Below the pieces are notes generated by a model that was given only the letters and a program-made list of their open reading frames with translations, had not been told where the DNA came from and did not search any database. A DNA stretch of 20,117 bases, taken from assembly GCA_024196135.1 (NCBI GenBank), contig JAMQCK010000550.1:1-20117 (forward strand), read 5' to 3'. The translations under genes were made by a program, and so were the position numbers. Every line of letters starts with the position of its first letter. Positions within the stretch are counted from its first letter, which is position 1. Of this stretch, positions 9,391-18,121 are shown in pieces. This stretch comes from Pleurotus ostreatus/Saccharomyces cerevisiae fusant. Taxonomy: Eukaryota > Opisthokonta.

Positions 9391-10264
9391 AACAATCTCC
9401 CTCAAGGAACACCTGATTGGGAAGATGGGAGAGCCAGTTACGATTACCTTGTCCTTGTACATAGCCTGGATGTGCGTGAGTCGATCCATATTGGCCCGTC
9501 CGTTGTGTGCCTCTCGTTCGGCCTGTCCAGAAGAAAAGGTGTATACTCGCAGGATCCCACAGTGTCCACTTTGCGGCGACTGTATGCCGCGCGTGGGGTC
9601 CTGCGAGCGTCGGTGGGAGCCGCGGAGTGGTTCTCCTTGAGAAGGGGTCCGCTTGGTCCGTTAGCGTGACCGCGCTACCCAGCCAAGCCGAATGCGTGCA
9701 AGGCAACAACTCAAAGGATTACACGAATAGTGGAGGCCTTCCTTCGAGTTCGGGTTGAGTTCGGGAGTCCAGGGAACGAGGCTTCTAGGGCGGACGAGCG
9801 CGGCAGCGCTCGGAAGCGTGTCGAGCACGTGTAACGCTGCTCTAGCAGAAAAGAAAAGCAGAGGTGAAGTGAGAGATCACCTCTCCGGTGCCTGCCACTC
9901 AATGCCTCTCCTGCAGGAGGCCGTTCGAGTCGCAGACGATGGTAGAGGTGAAGAAGAGATAATATTCCTAAAGCGGAAGCTCCGCGTGTGGCTCCAAAAT
10001 GTGTATCTAATCTAATCTAGAATGTAAGGGGCATAGTATATACGAACGTAGCTCGGGAGTACGAGCGTGGAATCTCTATACAATCCCCACAGGCGCCCTG
10101 CCATCCACCACTTACCTGCAGCGTCGAGATTCACGCGACTCTCAAGCCTGGGAGACCGAAACCTCGCCACTGCAGCGAAGTTCGGATGACGTTGCGCATG
10201 GGCGCGACAAGTCATAGTGTGCTCGTCCTTCGTCGCCTATGTGTTCTGACTGTCACTCTAGCCA
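9391..10264. other. No supported gene; flank upstream of hAT fragment
   Basis: Open frames exist on both strands (for example minus 9380-9709 and plus 9755-10015), but none shows a recognisable domain or coherent splice structure. I looked for the missing N-terminal part of the hAT transposase (BED zinc finger, first catalytic Asp) and did not find it here on the plus strand. The TAG at 10258-10260, just before the first hAT codon, could be a 3' splice site (CACTCTAG) for an upstream exon that I cannot identify. Confidence 0.5.
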
Positions 10265-11692
10265 ATGAAGCAGGCGACGGAGTACTTCTCCTGCGCCAAC
10301 CGCCCAAACTTGCCCTTCGTCATCGTCGCCATGGACGAGCTCGACAGGCAGCTCTCGACAATGAGCATCAACACTGCGCTCGAGCCCGCTATCCGCGCCG
10401 CTGCCGGCCTGGCCAAGCGCACCCTCAACCGATATTACTCACTCACCGACCAGGCTGACTCCTATAGAGTATCAATGGGTGCGTGGCTGTGCTTACGTGT
10501 CTTGAGCTGTGCTAAGATCTTTATAGTCTTTCATCCGCGCCATAAGCTCGAGTACTTCAAGCGTGCCGGTGTTGGAGCTGGTGTGCTTGGACCGTCCGAA
10601 AGGGGATACTTACCTATAGTCACGTATCACACTGTCACTTAACCTTGTCTTTGACCGTCATCTTGTGGTCTGTTGTTTGTGTCCTCGCCTCTCCCCTCAA
10701 CAGCCGGCTGGGCATTGGACTGGGTTGTAGAGGCTGAACGGATCACTCGCCAGGCATATGACAATCACTATGCGAACAGGGATGTTGTGCGCAAGGAGGA
10801 GGAAGTGGTCCCGGTGCCTCAGCAGGCCAAGGTGTGTTATCTTACGCCCTCCCTTCCTTTTACTGACACTGTTTGAGACCTCTCGCAATATGTTTGATAA
10901 CCTCGCAGCCAACGCCCCCCTCGGGCGTAGTGATCGCCGGGACGAACTCGAACAGTATCTATGTGCACCGATCGAAGACGCCGAGGATCCTATCCAGTGG
11001 TGGACTGCCCGCCGCGCCCTGTACCCTCACCTTTTGCGTATGGCCATTGACTTTCTTAGTATCCCAGGTATGTGATGATTCTCTTCACCGATGTACATAG
11101 TCTGACCACTCGTGCAGCCTATCAGAAGTGGATGCAAGGAGCGACCGATGGGTAGAGAGGTTGCAGGTAGCAGGAGCGTTGGCGGTAGATGATCGAAGAC
11201 GACCCAGAGGTCGGATGGCAGCAGCAAGGGGGGAGAACAAGCAGACAGACCCGGTACAAAGCCTCGGGCAGGGCCTCAAGAGCCCTCAGCACAATGGCTG
11301 GGGCCTGGTGGCCCAGCGGCACACCAAGACATAAACACGGACCGAAGGCGACAACACACGGACTAAAGAGTGTATAGTGTGACTACTCGGTATAAAGCGT
11401 GAGCGCGTGACGTGACCGAGTGACTGCTAGAGTCGAGCTGTACCTAATACCTACAACTCGTGACACAGCCACATCTGTTGATGTTGAGCGGCTCTTTAGT
11501 AAGGGCTGCTTGGTGCTCTCGCACGTCCGAAGTCGTCTCTCCGTCGAGACGACATGTGCTTTACTTTGCCTCAACTCGTGGGTAGCACACGGACTCATGA
11601 AGACTCAGGATGTTGAAGCTGTCGCTCGTCTCCCTGATGTCAAGCAGGGTGATCCTGAGCCTGAGTTGGAGGAAGGTTGGGATGCTATCTAG
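10265..11692 (+). CDS. hAT transposase, C-terminal part
   Basis: A spliced model gives 265 residues: exons 10265-10478, 10527-10568, 10704-10831, 10878-11067 and 11469-11692, totalling 798 bp. The product has the fungal hAT run NTALEPAIRAAAGLAKRTLN, RYYSLTDQADSYR, then FHPRHKLEYFKRA followed by GWALDWV. It then has the C-terminal dimerisation domain with DPIQWWTARRALYPHLLRMA, and after the last junction ATSVDVERLFSKG and LSHVRSRLSVETT, ending in an acidic tail. Complete family members are about 600-900 residues, so the BED finger and most of the RNase-H-like catalytic domain are absent. Introns of 46-135 bp have usable GT-AG sites (the acceptor at 10877 is weak), and the last is 401 bp. The Met at 10265 is only the first in-frame Met, not a proven start. 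It is probably a truncated element and cannot move by itself; a retained fragment used by the host cannot be excluded. Confidence 0.9.
11118..11468 (+). repeat. Apparent 351-bp insertion at a hAT splice acceptor
   Basis: After the donor at 11068 there is a good 50-bp intron ending CTCGTGCAG at 11117, with a CTGAC branch site, followed by CC. The conserved next exon also begins with CC, but at 11469, after CTCGTGACACAG. Either acceptor joins the split codon as G|CC, but only the one at 11469 continues into the conserved VDVERLF region; the nearer one soon meets an in-frame TAG. The simplest reading is that 351 bp bounded by similar CTCGTG…CAGCC sequences was added here and is now removed as part of a 401-bp intron. 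I recognise nothing in the added sequence. Confidence 0.55.
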
Positions 11693-11737
11693 GTAGTTGT
11701 GATCACTGTATATCTAGAGCTATCGATGTTCTGATTG

Positions 11738-11885
11738 CTGTTCAACCCTGGGTTCCACCCAAATACCCTGAACCCCATGAATACCCCAACCCTACGCACG
11801 GGTTATGCACCCTGCAGGGTCAGGGTGCGGGTCACGGCTTGAGCACCCACGGTTACACCCGTGCCCTTGCCTACGCACGGATGCA
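11738..11885. repeat. hAT subterminal repeat region
   Basis: This stretch is dense in ACCCTGAACCCC-like and GGGTCAGGGTGCGGGT-like motifs. It contains the palindrome ACCCTGCAGGGT nested in GCACCCTG…CAGGGTGC, and two direct copies of CTACGCACGG at 11792-11801 and 11871-11880. Such clustered motifs are usual near hAT ends, where transposase binds. A role here is inferred from position. Confidence 0.55.
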
Positions 11886-12859
11886 TCGGGGACGCACTGT
11901 GTGCTGCTGCTGCCGTCATTGTGTATTGTAGCAAGCACAAAAATATATATAAAACATGTAGACAGAATCTATACACTATATATTGCAAAGGGGAATGTTG
12001 AAAGGAAGAAAAAAGCGAGAAAAAGTGTGAGCAAAATTTTTTGCTTGCACGCGACGCGCTCCGGCCACTCGTGCAGCGCGCAGGAGTGCAAGAGAATGGT
12101 GTGTTGAGCATGCGGGGAAGCACGCCTAGGGTGGTAAGAAGCTGGATATGAGGCAAGCACAGAGGTAGGTAAAGATCTGTTATTCTGGAGGGCAGAGAGG
12201 GCTTCCTTATATATGTACAGGATGGTAGGTAGCATGTGATAATCCAGTGGACAGGTAAACAATAAACATATGATATCATAGTGTGTGTCCACGTGTGTCC
12301 ATGTGTCCGTCATGTGATGCGTGAGTCATAACATGTGACAGGTCAGATGTCCAACATGATGGAGAACAAACACTGCAAATCCTTGGGCCTTGTTTCGCTT
12401 CGCTAATGGAAGTGTGTTGAACTAGTGATTTGTACGTGACAGGCATGTGATCTGTTACATACTATATACGGATTTCCGCCTCTGCTTTCCTCAGTCGTTC
12501 ACTCTTCCTCCCACCCCAACGTCTGAGGTATGCTATCATACCTACCCTACATACACAGCTTACTGACTGGAGCAGACAGACCATCAATCCAGGTCGTGGG
12601 CATCCGGTCTACAACAAGCCCAGCTCAGGCTTAAGGCCAGCTGAACTCAGCAGCAGCACTAGTCCTCTACCAGTGGAAGTGTGCCATTCTTTAGATCATA
12701 GAATTTGTGCTAGTTTGAGTAGGCATAAGTATGCCTACTCAAAGTCCATATGATTTATGTACTATTATATGGGCTCAGTATCATACAGAAGACAAGAAAT
12801 GAGTATATAGAGTAGGACAAACTAAACCAGAGCGAGCAAAGCAGGACCATACAGACACA
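11886..12859. other. Intergenic region, no gene seen
   Basis: The region between the hAT remnant and the 3' end of the Hrp1-like gene is AT-richer than its surroundings and lacks coherent coding frames; the minus-strand frames at 11803-12279 and 11969-12313 show no domain. It holds a short AGCAAAA/TTTTGCT hairpin at 12030-12045, a GTGTCC-rich stretch near 12280-12310, and the 14-bp-arm hairpin annotated separately. The part next to 12860 must include the 3' UTR of the minus-strand gene. Confidence 0.6.
12714..12743. repeat. Perfect 14-bp arm hairpin
   Basis: TTTGAGTAGGCATA at 12714-12727 is the exact reverse complement of TATGCCTACTCAAA at 12730-12743, with only AG between. It lies about 117 bp past the stop codon of the minus-strand Hrp1-like gene, so it may be transcribed in its 3' UTR. 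An end of a small transposon is the other possibility. Confidence 0.9.
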
Positions 12860-14999
12860 TCACCGAGCATAGGGATGGAAATTGTTCTGTCCGCGGTTCG
12901 TTACCCGCGCGGGTCCTGTCCCCCCTCCCATGCCCCCCATGCGCGAGTTCATCATGCCCTGGCGCATCATGCCCATACCCATGCCGCCCATCCCTCCCAT
13001 ACCGCCCATCGCGCCGCCCATCTGGCCGAAGTTGCCCATCGGCCCACCCATACCCATGCGCATGGCGCCCATGCCCATGTTCCCGGCATTGCCCATAGCA
13101 CCCATCCCCGCGCCCGTCATCCCGGTGCCCATCCCAGCGCCCATCGCGCCGCCACTCATGGCGCCCGTGCCCATAGCCGCCGGCATGTTCACGCCCATGC
13201 CGCCACCCGCCATCGCGCCGCCTCCCATCGCGGTCATGCCATTCATGCCGCCGCTGCCCATCCCGCCCATAGCGCCCATGCCACCCATTCCGTTCATCCC
13301 CATCATGCCGTTCATGCCCCCCATGCCCATGCCCGCCATGTTGCCCATGCCACCCATCCCCATCATCATCGGCATCATGCCCATGTTGCCCATCATCGGG
13401 TTCACCATACCCATCCCGCGCTGGTTGAACATCGCGTTCATCGGCTGCGAGATGTAGGTGCTGCCGTTCTTGGGCTCGGTCTGTTGCTCGCTCGCCGCGC
13501 GCTGCTGATCACGTTGGCTACGAGGCTGCGCCATCTTGACTTCGATCTAGAGGGGCGACATCAGTGTTATGTTCGATAGACAGTGCTGCGCGGGCCTCGA
13601 GTGACCAATCACGTACCTCCTTGTCGTCTAGTACAAGGCCGATCTTGCCAATGATCTGCTCGGGATGCGGGATATCCTCGAAGGTCACGAAGCCGAACCC
13701 CTTCGACCGCCCGGACTCGCGGTCGACCATGACCGTCGCGTCGGCCACCTTCCCGTAATTCGCGAAGAACTGCTTCATGGAATCCGACGTCGTCGCCGCC
13801 GCAAGCCCACCGACGAAGAAACGCGTGTTGCGAAGGTGCTCTTCTCGCGGGATGGCACGCTTCGGGTCAATCTACGAACAGCGGCAGTCAGCGCACGACA
13901 AGGGACGCGCAAGTACCGAGCGACATACCGCCTTCCCATCCAAGAAATGCTCGCGAACGACGACGGCGTTCACGGCCGCTGGATCCTCGAACGTCAGGAA
14001 CGCGAAGCCGCGCGAGCGCCCGTTAGGATCACGCATAATCGTGACCGCGTCTACCTTCACGACCGCGTCAGTCTGGCGCGGGCGAATGCGTCATCGACGA
14101 AGAGGCAGTACCTTGCCGAACTCCGAAAAGTAGTTCTTCAGACCCTCTGTTTGCGCGATAGGAAGGACAGATATGATTAGCGCTACATAAAACAGGGTAT
14201 GCAAAAACAATATACCATCTGTAGTGTCCCAGCTGAGACCGCCGATAAACATTTTGCTAGGCGTATCGAGCGTATGCGAGATCGAGAGCGAAGGCAAAAG
14301 GTGGTAACGCGGGTACGAGGAGGTAGCAGACGTAGTGGAACGATCCAGGAAAAAACAAAATCAGTAACGGCAGCGTATGGGGGTAGCGGTCGACGTAGGA
14401 TATCGTATCGAGCACGCGGAATGCGAGTAGGTGAAGTACCGGTATGTGCGTCGCGTGCCGTGCATCGTTCAATATGCAGGAAGTAGCCAAGGACTCACCC
14501 AGCGTCATGCATCTCCGACGGCTTCTTGCCGTATACGGTTCCATCGGACGAGTTTGTTGCCGTGCTGTCCACTGTGGCGATCGCGTTGGTCGTCTTGTTC
14601 GATTGGCCTTCTTGTCGCGTATGTTGCTGCTGGTGCTGTTGCTGAGACGGAGTGGACTGCCTATGGGTGGCAGAAAATTGTTGTGCTATTTGTGCAGAGT
14701 ATGACAGAGAGTTGGCGCTGGCGGATGAAGGTTTGGCGGGGAGGGAGGATACGGGATCTTTTTTGGCGGCTGGCTTGTCCTGCTGTGGCTCGGGTTCTTT
14801 GGTGTCGCCGTAAACAGAGTCAACGTCGTCCGCGTCCGCTCCAGCTTGAGCATTGTGGTCTGCCGTGTCGTGCTGCTCAGAGTTCGCAGGTGCGTAGTCT
14901 TGAGCATCGTCGTCGCCATAGATGTCTGCTACACGTCAGTGGCCAGCCGTACCATTGTAATTGCAGCCACGCACCGCCGTAGAGGTCCGAGTCCGACAT
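12860..14999 (-). CDS. Hrp1-type RNA-binding protein (two RRMs)
   Basis: Seven exons give 532 residues: 14999-14975, 14928-14499, 14256-14216, 14146-14112, 14054-13929, 13871-13617 and 13546-12860, all joined at GT-AG sites in phase (total 1599 bp). The acidic, Gln-rich N-terminus starts MSDSDLYGADIYGDDDAQ. RRM1 (about 154-226) has KMFIGGLSWDTTD as RNP2 and RSRGFAFLTF as RNP1. The linker carries IDPKRAIPRE. RRM2 (about 237-308) has FFVGGLAAA and KGFGFVTFED, then EIEVKMAQPRSQR. This layout is that of yeast Hrp1/Nab4 (cleavage factor IB), which binds UA-rich 3'-end signals and shuttles with mRNA; musashi/DAZAP1-type proteins share the fold. The tail (about 330-515) is almost wholly Met, Gly, Ala and Asn, and the protein ends NNFHPYAR. 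The 242-bp second intron is the longest. Confidence 0.93.
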
Positions 15000-15916
15000 T
15001 GTGAGGCCAAAAAGTGCAAGCAAGCGACGGGGCCGTGGACGTCGAGGTCAACAGTGAAGGCGGTCGGGGACGGAATGGAATTGTGACTGAACTCGTGATG
15101 GACCGTGATGCACCGTCACACGCGTGACTGACGCGTCGTGTTCGTGACTCTTGAAGTTCAACTTGAACTTTGAACTCAGAACTGGAGCCTCGGAGTTCGT
15201 GTATTCCTCTCTCCCCTCGCCACTTGGACCCGAACCTGCTGCTCCTCTGTCCCTGGTTCCTAGACGCTATCCCACGACGATCCTGGTATCTGCGTATGCC
15301 ATGATCTCCTACATCAATCGCATACATCGGCAAGATGACTGAAAGCGATTGACTGCATGTTTTATGTACTTCCCAAGCTCCGACATGAGACTTCTCGACG
15401 GAGAATGTTCTGCACAGCGATCCGACGGACTGACATCGACGAGGGCAGTGCCATCTCGGGTAGAGCCCCGGTGTGCCTCCGGGAAAGACATTCTCTGCCC
15501 CAGAAGCGCCTGCACCAATATAGGTCTGAATAGCCCTATCCTCGCCGTGACTATCGGGAGAAACCCGATCACATGTACCCGCCAAGCGGCCGACTGCGTC
15601 CCACGTTGTTCAGGACCGCCGTCGAGCATATTGTGCAGACCAGCGCGGCCGCGTCTTTAGCGCCTGTTTCAACAGACCCTCGAGGGTCCGATGTATCTTG
15701 ACGCCCCTGGAAAGCAACTGGAGCCTGCATTCTCGGTTCAACAGGTTGCCTGACTTGCGCGCCCCACACAGGCGTCCATTTCGCATCAGCCTCCCTTGAT
15801 GAGCGGTAACTCGTCAGTAGATCACTGCATCATGTAACGGCACCCTATATAAGGCCTCCGTACTCCCTGTCTAAACTCGTCTCGCCTCCCCCTCCCTCCC
15901 CTCCCCTCCGCAAGCC
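15000..15916. promoter_or_regulatory. Shared upstream region of two divergent genes
   Basis: About 920 bp separate the start codons of the Hrp1-like gene (minus strand) and the FAD oxidase (plus strand), so both promoters must lie here. Open frames on the minus strand (14929-15585, 15309-15629) have no recognisable domain. An odd-length palindrome, AAGTTCAA C TTGAACTT, is at 15154-15170, about 155-170 bp upstream of the Hrp1-like ATG, next to a second TTGAAC copy. Confidence 0.55.
15846..15852 (+). promoter_or_regulatory. TATA box of the FAD oxidase gene
   Basis: TATATAA lies 65-71 bp before the ATG at 15917. It is followed by a strongly pyrimidine-rich CT tract (about 15884-15908) that ends just before CAAGCCATG. 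This TATA plus CT-box layout is common in well-expressed fungal genes and places the transcription start in or near the CT tract. Confidence 0.7.
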
Positions 15917-17682
15917 ATGCGCTCCTTCCTCTCCTTGACCGCCTTCACGGCTCTCGCCCTCCGCGTACTGGGCCAGGACGTCGATCAGCTCAAGAAAGAC
16001 TTGGGCGATGTCAAGGCTGTCTTCTCAGAGGATAGCGAGTACGCTACCGCTGCCCAGCCCTGTAAGTTTCTATGCTCTTCTGGCGTAGCGCACTCGCTGA
16101 TGTCGTTACCCCAGTCAACCTCCGCTTCCAGGGTATTGCTCCGATCGCGGTCACATACCCGACCAGCGTCGACCAGGTTAGCACCGCCATCAAGGCCGGT
16201 GCGGCTCAGAACCTGCAGGTCGTCGCTCGTGGCGGTGGCGTAAGTCGAAGATCCCTATCACATCATATGTCCTTATCTAATCCCCCGCCAGCACAGCTAC
16301 ATCGCGAATGGCCTCGGTGGCAAGGATGGCGCGCTCGTCGTCGACATGAGCAAGTTCAAGGACATCCAGGTTGCTGAGGATGGCTCCGCCGTCATCCAGA
16401 CGGGCAACCGTCTCGGCGACGTCGTTCGCGTGCTCAGCGAGAACGGCCGTGCCATGCCCCACGGCACCTGCCCCTTCGTCGGCGCCGGCGGGCACATGAG
16501 TGCGTTCATCTCCCGCACGTCGCGTCCCGGACCTCTGGCTCACAACCCGTTTCAGGCTACGGCGGCTACGGTTTCACCTCCCGGCAGTGGGGCCTCGCCA
16601 TGGACACCATCGACTCCGCGGACGTCGTCCTCGCGAACGGCACGGCCGTCACCGCGTCCGAGAGCGAGAACGCGGACCTCTTCTGGGCGCTCAAGGGTGC
16701 CGCGCCCTCCTTCGGCATCGTCACCGCGTGGCACTCGCACACCTACGAGATCCCGCAGAACGCGACGGTCTTCACGGACACGTACGACCTCTCGGTCGAG
16801 GAGGCCGTCGACATGGTTGACGCCTTCACCGCGTTCACCTTCTCCGGCCTTCCCCCCGCATTCGGCTCCGAGCTCACCATCACGAAGGGCTCTGAGAAGG
16901 GCCGTGTCACGATCGCGCACGTTGGTGCTCTCTACGCTGACGTCGAGAAGCTGAACGAGACCCTCTCCGGCTTCACCGACAACGTCCCGGAGCCCGTCTC
17001 CGTCGTCCGCTCTCCCGGCTCCTACGTCGACTCCGTCCTGAACCTCGGCGGCGTTGACAGCCTCGACGTCTCGAAGCCCGACTCCAACGACACGTTCTAC
17101 ACGAAGTCCCTGGTCATCCCCGAGGCCCAGCCCATGACCGACGATGCCTTGACTGCGTGGTTCGACTACAACGCCAACGAGGGCTTCGACTCTGACTTGG
17201 TTCGTGCCCTCCTTTTAGGATGACCGCGATGTGTACTGAAACTTCTGCAGGAGTGGTTCCTCCAGATCCAGATGTACGGCGGCAACGGCTCTGCCATCAA
17301 CCAGATCGACACCGACGCCACCGCCTACGCCCACCGCTCCTCGCTCTACACCTACCAGCTCTACGCCTCCGCGCCCAACCTCAAGCCGCCCTTCCCTGAC
17401 AACGGCTTCGACTTCCTCGACAGTACGTCTTGCTAGCTCCCCACTCACTCCACCTATAAGACTCAACTAACGTCCCTCCCAGACATGGTCGACACCATCG
17501 TCGGCAACATGCCCGCCGACTGGGACTACGGCTCGTACCTGAACTACGTCGAGGAGCGCCTCGAGAACTGGCAGGAGCTCTACTACGACGGCCACTATCA
17601 GAAGCTCCAGCAGATCAAGGCGCAGTACGATCCGACCAACGTCTTTCACTTCCCGACCTCCGTTGAGGTTCCCTCGGCGTAA
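15917..17682 (+). CDS. Secreted AA7-type FAD oligosaccharide oxidase
   Basis: Six exons (15917-16061, 16115-16239, 16292-16499, 16556-17199, 17251-17422, 17483-17682) give 497 residues. A signal peptide (MRSFLSLTAFTALALRVLG) suggests secretion. The FAD_binding_4 domain follows, with FNLRFQGIAPIAVTYP, VVARGGGHSY, ALVVDMSKFKDI, and HGTCPFVGAGGHMSYGGYGF. His91 in GGGHSY and Cys150 in HGTC match the two residues that attach FAD covalently in glucooligosaccharide oxidase. The C-terminal BBE segment reads YLNYVEERLENWQELYY then IKAQYDPTNVFHFP. Known family members oxidise the C1 hydroxyl of mono- or oligosaccharides to lactones and pass electrons to oxygen, making hydrogen peroxide; other berberine-bridge-like flavoenzymes act on alkaloids or secondary metabolites, so the substrate is not fixed by sequence. 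Length is typical for the family. Introns are 51-60 bp with clean sites. It is convergent with the polyamine oxidase gene. Confidence 0.95.
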
Positions 17683-18121
17683 GGGAGGGTGGCGATGTCA
17701 GCGTTCTGACTGGCACCAGGGAGAAGGGGTAGCATGCACTCATGGCGGACTCGCGAGCCACCAGCTCGCTATGACATTCATTATCACTGCGTTTGCACGG
17801 TTACGCCTATCTATCTACCTACCCTACTTACCTACACTAACGGCGAGTCTAACTCACGAACCATCGTATATTTATTGTATCTTGTGCGCGCTCCTGGGAT
17901 ATTTGCTGTATAGGCTTGTGGGACCCTGAACTGAGACCAACTAAAGTAAACACGAAAATCTGCGTTCCGCAATGTGGCACAGGCGACTTCGTGCGTCGGT
18001 ACTTGGAGAGACCATCTTTCAAAGTATCCTATCGTTCGTGTCCCAGGACACTTATACAAACGAAATGCAGTACGTATCGGCGCACTTCGCGCCGAGTCCT
18101 CTGGCCCAGCAGACCCTACTC
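17683..18121. other. Convergent 3' intergenic region
   Basis: This stretch lies between the stop codons of the plus-strand FAD oxidase and the minus-strand polyamine oxidase and must hold both 3' UTRs. It includes a TATCTATCTACCTACC-type simple stretch near 17806-17830 and a TATATTTATTGTAT stretch at 17867-17880 that could serve 3'-end formation. I see no separate gene. Confidence 0.6.

Larger units (their letters stand above)
10265..11885 (+). mobile_element. Remnant of a hAT DNA transposon
   Basis: The transposase fragment and its 3' flank together form the recognisable remainder of a class II hAT element. Downstream of the stop codon, the repeated ACCC/GGGT motifs and the palindrome near 11810 resemble hAT subterminal repeats. 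No matching 5' terminus, terminal inverted repeat pair or 8-bp target duplication could be found by eye, so the limits given are minimal. Confidence 0.6.

Noticed and set aside
9380..9709. Minus-strand 109-codon frame and plus-strand frames between the tandem copies and the hAT fragment
   Set aside because: No domain, no supporting splice sites, and I could not link them to the missing hAT N-terminus.
12875..13579. Plus-strand open frames rich in His/Ala (234 codons) and Pro/Met/Ile (191 codons)
   Set aside because: They are antisense to the Met/Gly-rich tail of the Hrp1-like gene and arise from its repetitive codons.
14929..15629. Minus-strand open frames of 218 and 106 codons upstream of the Hrp1-like gene
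   Set aside because: The first overlaps exon 1 of the Hrp1-like gene in another frame, and neither shows a recognisable motif.
16277..16920. Minus-strand frames inside the FAD oxidase gene
   Set aside because: They are antisense shadows of well-supported exons.
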